The notes under the pieces are model-generated. The model was not told where the DNA came from and did not search any database. It saw only the letters and a program-made list of their open reading frames with translations. The translations under genes were made by a program, and so were the position numbers. Positions 31,193 to 40,192 of a DNA stretch of 64,000 nt are shown one piece after another. This stretch comes from Selenia dentaria (lineage: Eukaryota > Arthropoda > Insecta > Lepidoptera > Geometridae), in the NCBI GenBank assembly GCA_917880725.1, contig OU862884.1, positions 7,770,001 through 7,834,000 on the forward strand, read 5' to 3'. How positions within the stretch are numbered: the first letter of the stretch is position 1; each line of letters begins with the position of its first letter.

Positions 31193-31912
31193 CTATCTTT
31201 TTTCAGTCTTTGTAATATCTCTGTTCAGCTCAGGACAATTTCATTCACTTTATCATTTTCCGGAAGTCAATCTGTGTTAGAAACAACGTTTCATCCCCCC
31301 TTAGTTTTAGAAGAAAGTTATGAGTGTGGTTTATTATATTTTTCTGTATTTAATGGTATACCTAACGTAACTAGCAATAACAATGTGTTTATTTATGGTG
31401 AAAATAATAGTCAAATTCAAATACCAAATGGTTCGTACGATTTACAAGATATTTATGAATATATAAATAATAATATTGACTGTGAACTCAAGATTGAATC
31501 GAATTGCAATACTTCAACAATATCTATATTCTGCGCAAAGAGTATCGATTTCCGAGCACCGAAGAGTATTGGGAGAATCTTAGGATTTCGAAAAGAAATA
31601 CTAGAAGCAAATAAATGGCATGTCTCTGTAAACCCAGTCAACATTCTTCCAGTGACCGTGATAAGAATCGAATGTGATTTGGTGCAAGGATCTTACAATG
31701 ATGGCATATCATCTCATATAATTTATGAATTTATACCAAACGTTTCACCAGGCTATCGATTTATTGAAAAAGCAATAAATGCCATATATTTTCCAATTAA
31801 AAATAAGAACATTGCATCCGTTACGGTAAAAATTATTGATCAAAACGGAAATAACATTAATTTTGGTGGAGAGAATATTCAAATGTGTCTTCATTTACGA
31901 AAATCAATATGA
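31193..31912 (+). CDS. Penton-like minor capsid protein (single jelly roll), no ATG
   Basis: The frame is open from 31193 with no ATG; the first near-cognate codon is GTG 31274. Residues FTLSFSGSQSVLETTFHPPL, CGLLYFSVFNGIPNV and IGRILGFRKEIL are typical of the Polinton minor capsid (penton) family, whose start usually precedes the FTL...HSVL-like motif, so the true start is probably missing or supplied by splicing. A CTTTTTTCAG at 31196-31205 could be an acceptor. About 225-240 residues, otherwise uninterrupted. The stop TGA overlaps the next ATG (31909-31912). Confidence 0.78.
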   Translation, partial: LSFFSLCNISVQLRTISFTLSFSGSQSVLETTFHPPLVLEESYECGLLYFSVFNGIPNVTSNNNVFIYGENNSQIQIPNGSYDLQDIYEYINNNIDCELKIESNCNTSTISIFCAKSIDFRAPKSIGRILGFRKEILEANKWHVSVNPVNILPVTVIRIECDLVQGSYNDGISSHIIYEFIPNVSPGYRFIEKAINAIYFPIKNKNIASVTVKIIDQNGNNINFGGENIQMCLHLRKSI

Positions 31913-32067
31913 TTGTATTTAATGATCAAAACTCTAATATAACATCAAAAACAAAGTTAAAAAGAGCTATTCTAACAGAAACACTCAAGAAACAAAGACG
32001 TACCAAGATATCGAAGATTACAAAAGAAAACAAAGATTTCTTACGAGCTCTTGGTTTCAAAATATGA
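31909..32067 (+). CDS. Small basic Polinton protein (52 residues)
   Basis: Starts at ATG 31909, inside ATGA with the previous stop, and ends in ATGA (32064-32067) with the next start. Lys/Arg-rich, ending TKENKDFLRALGFKI. A short lysine-rich protein ending in a FLxxLG-like helix between penton and hexon genes recurs in Polintons (from memory). Role unknown; scaffold or DNA condensation is possible. Exact packing on both sides supports it as real. Confidence 0.65.
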   Translation: MIVFNDQNSNITSKTKLKRAILTETLKKQRRTKISKITKENKDFLRALGFKI

Positions 32068-33275
32068 GTATCTTAAATATTGACGATTCACCCCATTTCG
32101 ATAACTCTATCGAGGGTTACGAAATTCATACCTACAACCCATATAGTAATAGCTTCAAAGAAAATGATGAAATCCGTATATCGATTCATCAGCAGGATAT
32201 ATACGTATTACCATCTTCAAGTTTTATATATATTGAAGGACGCGTCAACGTTTCTATGAAGGATGCCTCAGGCAAAGTTGCAAAAAAGAGTTTGAAATTC
32301 ACAAATAATCCAATAGCATTCCTGTTTCAAGATATTCGTTATGAGATTAATGGTATAGAGATCGATCGTATTAGAAATGTAGGAATTACTTCTACAATGA
32401 AATCATACGTCTCTTTGAACAATGGAGACAGTAAAGTAGCAGCCGTATGGGGATGGGATATGAATGGGTTTAAAGTTAAAGATGACTCCTTTAGTGTTCT
32501 GATACCACTTAGTAAACTGATAGGGTTTGCGGAAGATTATAATAAAATCATTTTAAATTGCAAACATGAACTCATTATGAGTAGAAATAATACTAACAGA
32601 AACAGTGTTATCTCTGATCAAAATGATACTATTCAAATTGATATACTAAGGGTTCAGTGGAAAGTGCCACATATTAAAGTATCTGATCGTGAGAGGCTTT
32701 CTTTATTAAAATATTTAGAAAAAGACAAACCCATACATATAGCTTTTAGGAATTGGGACTTGTATGAGTATCCTCTATTACCCAAAACTACAAAGCACTC
32801 ATGGTCTGTAAAAACAGCTACTCAATTAGAAAAACCAAGATATATTATTTTTGGCTTACAAACTGATAGAAAAAATAATATAGCCAAAGATAGTTCTTTA
32901 TTCGACCATTGTCACCTAACAAACGTGACATTGTTTTTAAATTCACAATATTACCCTTATGATTCGTTAAATATAAACTTTGGTGAAAATAGATACAGTA
33001 TATTATATGAACTGTATACCAAATTCCGTCAGTCGTACTATAATCTCCCAACCGATCCGTTGTTAGACATAAGAGAATTTAAAGAAAAAGCACCTCTGTT
33101 TATAATAGACTGCTCAAGGCAAAATGAAAATCTGAAATCTGGCCCTGTAGATGTTCGTTTGGAAATAGAAAGTTCCCAAGATATTCCCGATAACACAGCT
33201 GCTTATTGTCTTATCATCAACGACCGAGTTGTTGAGTACAAGCCTTTGAGTAATATTGTGCGTAAAATATCATGA
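32064..33275 (+). CDS. Major capsid protein, hexon-like double jelly roll
   Basis: 403 residues. The N-terminus (YNPYSNSFKENDEIRISIHQQDIYVLPSSSFIYIEGRV) and the core (FLFQDIRYEINGIEIDRIRNVGITSTMKSYVS) match the Polinton major capsid family, made of two jelly rolls forming pseudo-hexameric capsomers. Length, and the LTNVTLFLNSQYYPYDSLNINF block with the C-terminal VDVRLEIESSQDIPDNTAAYCLIINDR, are as expected. Uninterrupted. The start and stop both sit in ATGA overlaps. Confidence 0.92.
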   Translation: MSILNIDDSPHFDNSIEGYEIHTYNPYSNSFKENDEIRISIHQQDIYVLPSSSFIYIEGRVNVSMKDASGKVAKKSLKFTNNPIAFLFQDIRYEINGIEIDRIRNVGITSTMKSYVSLNNGDSKVAAVWGWDMNGFKVKDDSFSVLIPLSKLIGFAEDYNKIILNCKHELIMSRNNTNRNSVISDQNDTIQIDILRVQWKVPHIKVSDRERLSLLKYLEKDKPIHIAFRNWDLYEYPLLPKTTKHSWSVKTATQLEKPRYIIFGLQTDRKNNIAKDSSLFDHCHLTNVTLFLNSQYYPYDSLNINFGENRYSILYELYTKFRQSYYNLPTDPLLDIREFKEKAPLFIIDCSRQNENLKSGPVDVRLEIESSQDIPDNTAAYCLIINDRVVEYKPLSNIVRKIS

Positions 33276-33763
33276 GTGTGTTTGTGGACGTGCAAGGATT
33301 CAAAACGGACTACAATGAATTCATAATAAAAGAAATAGCGATAAAATCTGGTCAACAGTTTATTATACTCCAGTTTAAGCCACCATTTTCCTACAACGAA
33401 TTAACAAATACAGAAAAAAAGAATGTTTGTTGGATAGAACGAAACAGACAGATATTTTGGGATGAAGGATTTATACCATATTCATATCATACAATTTATA
33501 TTAGAGGACTCATAAAAAATAAAACTATTTACGTTAAGGGCTTAGAGAAAGTGACATGGTTGAAGAAAATTTTAGGATATAATATGGATCAAAATTCATG
33601 TATTTTTAATCTAGAAGATAAAGGTTGCCCTAACCTGCTTAGTTTATATAAAGACTACAAGTCATGCTTAGATGTATATCGATGTATAAATCACTCCTCG
33701 CATTGTGCTTTACAAAATGTTACTTGTATGCAAAAATGGTGCTTAGAAAATAAATGTTTTTGA
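33272..33763 (+). CDS. Conserved Polinton protein with Cys-rich C-terminus
   Basis: 163 residues, starting in an ATGA overlap with the capsid gene. Begins MSVFVDVQGFKTDYNEFIIKEIAI, a pattern seen in a conserved Polinton family and reminiscent of the first strand of DnaQ-like folds (DxQ rather than DxE, so activity is doubtful). Continues WIERNRQIFWDEGFIPYS and KGLEKVTWLKKIL. The C-terminus has CINHSSHCALQNVTCMQKWC, a probable zinc site. Function unknown; the last gene of the virion cluster. Confidence 0.7.
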   Translation: MSVFVDVQGFKTDYNEFIIKEIAIKSGQQFIILQFKPPFSYNELTNTEKKNVCWIERNRQIFWDEGFIPYSYHTIYIRGLIKNKTIYVKGLEKVTWLKKILGYNMDQNSCIFNLEDKGCPNLLSLYKDYKSCLDVYRCINHSSHCALQNVTCMQKWCLENKCF

Positions 33764-34070
33764 AGAAACCAATTTTATTTTTAATTATTAATTCCTCATA
33801 TACCCTACCCTACTAGAATAACTCGCTCTCGCTTCTAAGATGCAGCAGGTTGGTTGTAGAGAATAAATTATTTTTTAAGAGAAGTATCTTTCAACTGATT
33901 GAATCAGATCATTGATTGAACAGAACCAGTTCAGATCAGATAGATAAAGTACAAGCTGTTCATGAAATAACAGACTCAGTTTTAAATGGTTGTGACCCGA
34001 TCAGATATGGTTGACCGATGTCACGCTGGATAATTAGGACTATCTGCTTCACTTGCTTCTACGATGAAGC
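33764..34070. other. Polinton right subterminal region
   Basis: About 300 bp without genes. Contains several GATCAGAT-like repeats between about 33898 and 34005. No poly(A) signal stands out. Confidence 0.5.
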
Positions 34071-34163
34071 AGGGCGGCCGATGTCGTGCTGGAGAATTGT
34101 GGCTTCTGCATCACACTCGAGCGAAGCGAGAGTGTGAGGCAGAAGTCCCAATTCTCCCCTACT
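34071..34163 (-). repeat. Polinton terminal inverted repeat, right
   Basis: Inverted match of 18242-18334, ending CCCCTACT. Internally self-complementary: GGAGAATTGTGGCTTCTGC pairs with GCAGAAGTCCCAATTCTCC, and the loop CACACTCGAGCGAAGCG is partly palindromic. Confidence 0.92.
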
Positions 34164-34169
34164 GTCAAT
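34164..34169. repeat. Polinton target-site duplication, right (GTCAAT)
   Basis: Exact partner of 18236-18241. Confidence 0.92.
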
Positions 34170-34364
34170 AGTTAATAATATCGTAATTATATTATTTATC
34201 TTTCAAAAATTCGTCTATTGAGTAATATGATTTGTTTTGTAGGAATAGTTTTAGTTTAGCCATAAATATTTTGTCATTTTGTTCACAATCAAGTTGGTTT
34301 TGTATTTTGTTGTATATAATTACTGACATCGGTAACGTACTAGACGAGTGCGTCTGCAGCTAAC
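34170..34364. other. Unit-1-specific right flank of the Polinton
   Basis: 195 bp, not found in unit 2; nothing recognised. Confidence 0.5.
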
Positions 34365-37300
34365 AACTAAATACTATTATTAACTACTTGACGGATTTTT
34401 ATGTAATTTTCTCCGTTTGGTAGATGAAATGTGAACTCAAATTTATGAGCTGTGTTTTATCTCTATATAGTTATTGGAGTGCATACTATTTTGAGCAGAA
34501 TGAAGACGTCGAAAACTCTTTATATATACATATAGCAAATGTACGCTTAATTGGCCATTTTCGCTACTGTGTAGACGGCGCAGGCTGCGAGTGAGCGTGT
34601 CAGAAGCTAACGGTCCGTGGTTCAAATCCTTTATACATCTTGTCACGGACCCTAAGACTTCTGACATAACAGCTCCACTACCCACCGGTGAGAAGAAGCC
34701 AATGCTTGTGGCTCCGATTTCAATATTTTTTTCGAATACAACAGTGACACGTTAAGCAATGGCAGAATAAACCTCACAAGTAAATAGTAGGTATCTGTCA
34801 TTGATTTTATATAATTACCGTAGATTTTTCTTTTCATTAATTTTGGTGGACTAAATGGTGGATTAGTTAACTGTTAAGTGTTCCTCGGTAATAATGTAGG
34901 CAAAGTGTACGCAATCATGCAACGTTGATTTACCTGCAATGGTCGTGTCCGTTTGACACTCTGCATATAAAAGCAAACTATTGAAGCCAATAACTAAAAG
35001 AGTATTATTTCGGTTGCTTTCAATTGTAAAACAAACATAAGGTGCAACGAAGAAATAAAAGCCATAAACGAATCACAAACACTTGTTTGACTCAATTACA
35101 CGCCATGAAGTTCTCTGAATACGTTTATGACTTTTATTTGATACTATCGACTGCCCGTGACTTTTTATATTACTATTTTTATATATCGGTTTTATACGCC
35201 CTGTCTCCCAAGTCGGGTCAAATGGATACGAGAATCGCAACACATAGCACCGGATGGTGGCAATCAAGTGCCGCCAGTGAAGTTTGCAACAGACCTCCGT
35301 GCTTCGTGGTACAGCTGAACTCTCGGCCTCCGTCTTCAGCCCTATTTATCTTAGGACATAAGCCGTTAAAATATAAAGCTGATTTTAGCTAGCTCACTAG
35401 CCTATTCACGAATGCACAGTGTGCATATGTAGCTGATTATGGACTATATAGTTTTTTCCCTGAGCAGAAAGCCCGTTTGCCAACAACATGAGCATAGTGG
35501 GCTGATTATCTTTTTATTGCCTTTGATAAATCGTTTTCCCAAAGCAACATGTAAACAAACCAAGAGAACACTTTTAATATCTCAGTGTATATTTTCGGCG
35601 GGTTTTCGTTATAATATTCCCATCTCGACGTTAGGCGAGGAAGAGTTAATAATTTTGTAGAGATACGGCACACTATTTTGTAAACCAGTATGGGCGAATT
35701 ACAGCCTCCATTAGTTCTGATAACTATTCATGTTGAATGTAACATTTCACATTATTAGAAGCAATATACTTGTACCTAGATAACCTTTTGCGTATACAGA
35801 TACTGACCAGCTTTTGTCTGTGACTTTGTTAGCGTTGGGTTTGTTTGTATTATGCAGTTGCCGGTCCGTGGTCTCCACTCAAGAACCCATCCCATCGGCT
35901 ATCCGTTCTGGGGCTATGCGCACTTCCATTTAAATACCTTTTGGCTAAGTTGGTGACTTCTAGACATAGCAACTACGAAACATGAACCTTTTGTAACTTC
36001 ATTTATCGTATTGTTTATCTCTCAAAATTAAATCTCAATCTCAAAGGAAATGACCAGCTGCTAACATGAAAATTTCTCCGGAAACGCGAACAGCGTTGTT
36101 TTAGATTCAACAACTGTGCGCAACTTAAAATGTGTTTCAGTCAACATCGACAGTAGTTTGGAGAAACGATGAATATGCATCAAAACATGAGAGGCCTTCA
36201 GAATACTCCTTAAATCTATATGAGAAATACATTATTCAGCAATGAATACTTCCCATTTGATAGAAGCCCATCAGTCGAAAACCAATATGGCATTTTTTTT
36301 AAGAACCAATAAACATGAAGTTTCCTTACTGTGCCTGCGTTGTGAATAAAGCGGAAGGGATCGAACATCCGCATTATAATTTGGTTATAGAGCTCTTTGA
36401 TGTAGGTGCAAAAGGATGGAAGAGATTGTCTTATAAAAAAAGTAGGCCTTCCCCAATATTGAGTCGTATCTTCACTCTGTGAGTAAACAAGATTATAAAT
36501 ATAAAACGTCCCAATGAAAATATATATTCATGAACCTTTTGAATAATTTTGTTAGATGGATTACTTGGAGTTACGCTGATGAGTCCAAAAGCTTCGTATT
36601 CATAGTTTGAAAGGAAAATATACATTAGTATTTTGATATCAGTAGTTAAGTATTTATCCAAAAAGTAAGATTTCAAAGATATTCAGAATTTAAAAATCAA
36701 GGTAACTCACATTAACAACCCATCCTAAGACTCGATAACAATTCTTAAAACTTGCTAAAGTTTCAGACAAGCAATTTATAAATCAACTCCCAAATGCTCC
36801 TTTTATTGTGAATTCCGAATGATATTCTTGGTATATTGGTATTTGATATAATCGATTATCTAACGTCGATATTTCGCAGTTGGTAGTGACTGGCAAAGTT
36901 AAAATTAAATCTTAGATAATTTTACTAACTTACTAAAAATCACTACAGAAATAATAAACAATAGAGAGTCGTTCGAATAAATATAGAGACATTGCGGATA
37001 TGTCGCAATTTTTGATCTATTTATTTGGGTAAACAAATAGTACAAAATGCACTTTATAATCATATTAATGTATTAAATATATGCTGATTAATTGTATCAC
37101 CAATGACATTTACCACAGCTTACATATTAAATATAGACACTTCGTTTAAGAAAAAGAAAAAATAAAATGCAATACTGTGACAGAATTTGTATAACACTTT
37201 GTTTATAAGATACCAGGACGCTACTATGTCAACGGAGTTTGTTATATGAATAAATTGACTAGGCGGTAAAGTGAAGAACGTTTCCCTGCATTAGTACGGC

Positions 37301-39805
37301 AAAGTTTCCCGTTTTGAGTTCGAGTATTAAATTATATAAAGGTTTGACGTTTTGCTGCCCTTCTTGCTTGTATTTGTTGCTGTGATTGAATATTGTAAGC
37401 ATGCAGGTCCAATGGCCATACCCAAGGAGTACATTCAATAGTAAAATCTAGGCTAAAGGCTCTAAATAAATTTTCTAAGGCATTCACTGTCAAATCTCCA
37501 CTCAAGTCATGAGTCATAACTGAGCATCTTTCTACAATACTGGCCTACGTATTTTGTTTCAAAGATATTTTAGGCATTTTCGATTGTTGAGAACGATGGT
37601 GAACTATGTTGACCCATCCAACTTATTCTTCGTTCTTCATATTCTATTCTCCATTCTTCTTCGTTCTTCTATTCTTTATTTTTTATTTCTTCCTTTATTG
37701 TTCGGTTCGGTTGTTAAATTGTCACCCCTCACTACTTATCCCTTCACTGGTTTGACAATACCCATGTTTCTGGTAACATAGCTTCGCCTTGCACTGTCAC
37801 CCGTGGCTCTCGTGACAGTGACAGTTAGCTAACTAATACAGGAAAACACGAGACACAAAGAGTTTCTTAAATTAAGTATCCGCAGCAGGATGGCGTTGTG
37901 CGTGATAATGATGGAAATATTTGTTTTAGTCTAGCTCGGGTCTGCATAATTTTTACCAGTTTTGTAGTGGCTGCAAACGCTCAATAGCTGATAGCCATAG
38001 GGCCTAAGCCTCAAACTTTGCTTATGAAAACAGCGAAATTATGTTTGTACATAACGAAAATTATTCAAAAATAAAGCATATTTAATATCCATGACATGCA
38101 TGCCCAATGTAAACTTGAGTAAGTAACTTAAGTAATGATTGGAGACGTATCCGTGGGCATGAAGGATAGAAATCAAAGTCCCGCAATAACTTCAAACCAT
38201 TGATGTAGGTGCGAATATGACATCCGAAAAGATATCTCGGTCCTAAAACGATATTCCACATAGAAATAGAAATGTTCTTAGAAAAGTCGCAAGATAAATT
38301 AATATCTTAACTCAAGCGCAGAGTGTTGAATGGAGTTATACAGACATGGAAGACCAGGTACGGTGTGGCCATGAATATACGATTTATACAATAACTGCGC
38401 ATAATTAGACAACAAATAATAGAGTCTAACATTTTTTTTTATTCCGCCCTATAGAGATTGTACAATAAAACCGTCAAATCTGGAGAGTCTGCGCAAAAAA
38501 AGAAGCTTGAGAAAAGAATTGAGAAGACGCGCGTGCTATATTGCTATTTTAAAGCTAGTAAATAAAAAAAAATCATAGATTCGCTTCTAATTTATTGTAT
38601 TATAATTTATCAACTCAAAATTCACATTTGAAATTTGCGTGACGGGACAGATAATATCTGAATTGGGATGCTATACAAAATCTGAATGTTAATAAAACCA
38701 CGACACTTTTTGCATAGACCTATACAGCAAGAATGAAATATTGAATCCAGCGTGTAATATAGGTTATGGTGTAAATATACTAAAGTGGAATCTTGAGTTT
38801 AACGATGGAATCCGGCTCATCAGTGGGAAGTAAAATTCTGCGAAAAATCACTGTTTTTCTCCTGTTTATGATATAAGTAAAATTGGTTTTGCATTATTAT
38901 TGCCGGTTGTATATCTAACAACATAAAAGTATAGTGGTTTATCAAGCAAATTCGGTAGAGAACCTATTCTGTCTCTAAAATGATTATGGTAGCCTGATAT
39001 TCGTTAATCTTGGTTTACCACCACTATGCCAGGATTCGGTCTTTAAATAGTACAATTTCATAAGTAATAAGCTTGAGGATTATATTATACTAAGGGGTTC
39101 TTTAATTATTGTTACTACGGCAACGAAAATACGAGCGCCGCATTTGGAACGATGATAAAGCAAAGAGTATGGTCGAATTAAAAATAGTGATCGAACTTAA
39201 GTTATGGCTAGTAAGTCAAGTGAGAGTTGGACTTGAGCTAAATATCTCGATGATTGTAATTTGTAATATTTTTTTTAATTAAAATAACCTCATTTGGTTA
39301 GTCTAATTAACATTTGCCTGATTTTTAGCACGTTTTATGTGTTACACATTTTGTCCGCTTACTCTATGGCCCACCTTGACAACAAGTCAGTTAAGCTTGG
39401 AGATAACTCGGACACTTCCGAGTGACGACATTGTATTAGCACCCGGGCCGTATCTCATCGCTTGGACTAGATTATTATTATATTATGTATAGCTATGGGA
39501 TTTATAATTTATGTTGCTAGTCTGGGCTAAAAGAGCTTCTTATTAATTTGGTTAGTCATAAAAATTAATACATATATTGTGCTGCTAGTTAACCCCTTTT
39601 TTGAAATGAATAAATATCATTATTAATTATAGTTAGAGTATATTGCAACTTAAGCTGCATCATAGGCTCCACCGAGAGGCTATTATGAGAGATCGAGTTA
39701 CAAATATTGTCATTTTATAGCCCATAGTACCTACTCGGAGACGCAGTTTCTTATTGTTGAAAGAATTTTAGAATCAGATCTTTAACTCCGCAGATACCCT
39801 ACCTC

Positions 39806-40088
39806 AGAGTCAAAGTCAAAGTCAAAATCATTTATTCAATTAAGGCATCAAAGACGCACTTTAGAACGTATTTTTTCTTTATAATGTACTTTAAAGGCTA
39901 CCGCCGCGTTCCAAAATATATAGAGCCTACCGAGACGAAGCGGCAAGAAACTCGGGCCCATTCTTTTTATATAGATGTTTTTTACTTAGGTACTACAAAT
40001 ATTAGCTCCAGTGTGTTGCCTTACAAAAGAGAACATAATAATGATATCAGTAGGGTAAGACACGCTACACTTTGACATCTTAGTACAC
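39806..40088 (-). repeat. LINE 3' UTR and microsatellite tail (copy 1)
   Basis: On minus it ends in TGAATAAATGATTTTGACTT then GACTTTGACTTTGAC, a polyadenylation-like signal followed by a TTTGAC-type tail. The full element is seen only in unit 2 (49617-51580); here the duplication breakpoint removed the coding part. Confidence 0.65.
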
Positions 40089-40103
40089 GAGTAGATAGAT
40101 CCT

Positions 40104-40192
40104 TTTTTTTTTGTCCCGGGGAAATCCTTTATGGATACCACCTATCACGGGGAGGTAGGTGATTATGTGGGAGTCCGTATACCCACCAAAAC
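40104..40192 (-). mobile_element. R1-type 3' end, truncated by the duplication breakpoint
   Basis: Left 89 bp of the insert seen complete at 49915-50251. It follows GAGTAGATAGATCCT and a T run, then stops at CCACCAAAAC where unit 2 begins with CTGAGGGACG. Confidence 0.75.

Larger units (their letters stand above)
18242..34163 (+). mobile_element. Polinton/Maverick self-synthesizing DNA element, complete
   Basis: 15,922 bp, bounded by inverted repeats of about 93 bp beginning AG and by a 6-bp target duplication. It carries DNA polymerase B, packaging ATPase, chromodomain integrase, adenain-like protease, PLA2-domain protein, penton-like and hexon-like capsid proteins and several conserved small proteins, mostly on the plus strand with very tight spacing. 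All long ORFs are open. The only possible lesions are an A12 tract between the PLA2 and protease frames and a missing ATG for the penton-like gene. The first 2 kb hold a SINE and probably another repeat, then a spliced gene. Polintons are endogenous virus-like elements; whether this copy is mobile cannot be read from sequence. Confidence 0.95.
14843..40192. repeat. Tandem segmental duplication, unit 1
   Basis: 25,350 bp, directly followed by unit 2 (40193-50004). The two share block A (14843-18065 with 40193-43402) and block B (34365-40192 with 43966-50004) at visibly high identity, with scattered substitutions and small indels. Unit 1 alone holds 18066-34364, including the Polinton. The left limit falls inside an RTE fragment and the right limit inside an R1-type fragment, each of which is intact only at the outer edge of the array. 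That is the geometry expected of a tandem duplication. Confidence 0.9.
34365..40192. repeat. Duplicated block B, copy 1
   Basis: Matches 43966-50004 (offset 9,601 rising to 9,812 through indels). No convincing gene: frames such as 36431-36676 minus and 37332-37517 minus are open in both copies but carry amino-acid changes and no domain. Copy 1 lacks about 170 bp of a Helitron-like repeat present in copy 2 (44797-44970). A pyrimidine-rich run lies at about 37620-37700. The last 390 bp are the 3' end of a minus-strand LINE (39806-40088) and a truncated R1 tail (40104-40192). Confidence 0.88.

Noticed and set aside
34570..34640. GGTTCAAATCC B-box-like site in block B (also about 44220)
   Set aside because: No A box at a suitable distance and no cloverleaf; at most a SINE remnant.
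36431..37517. Minus frames of 61-81 codons present in both B copies
   Set aside because: Conservation is explained by recent duplication; amino-acid changes are not biased against replacement and no domain is visible.
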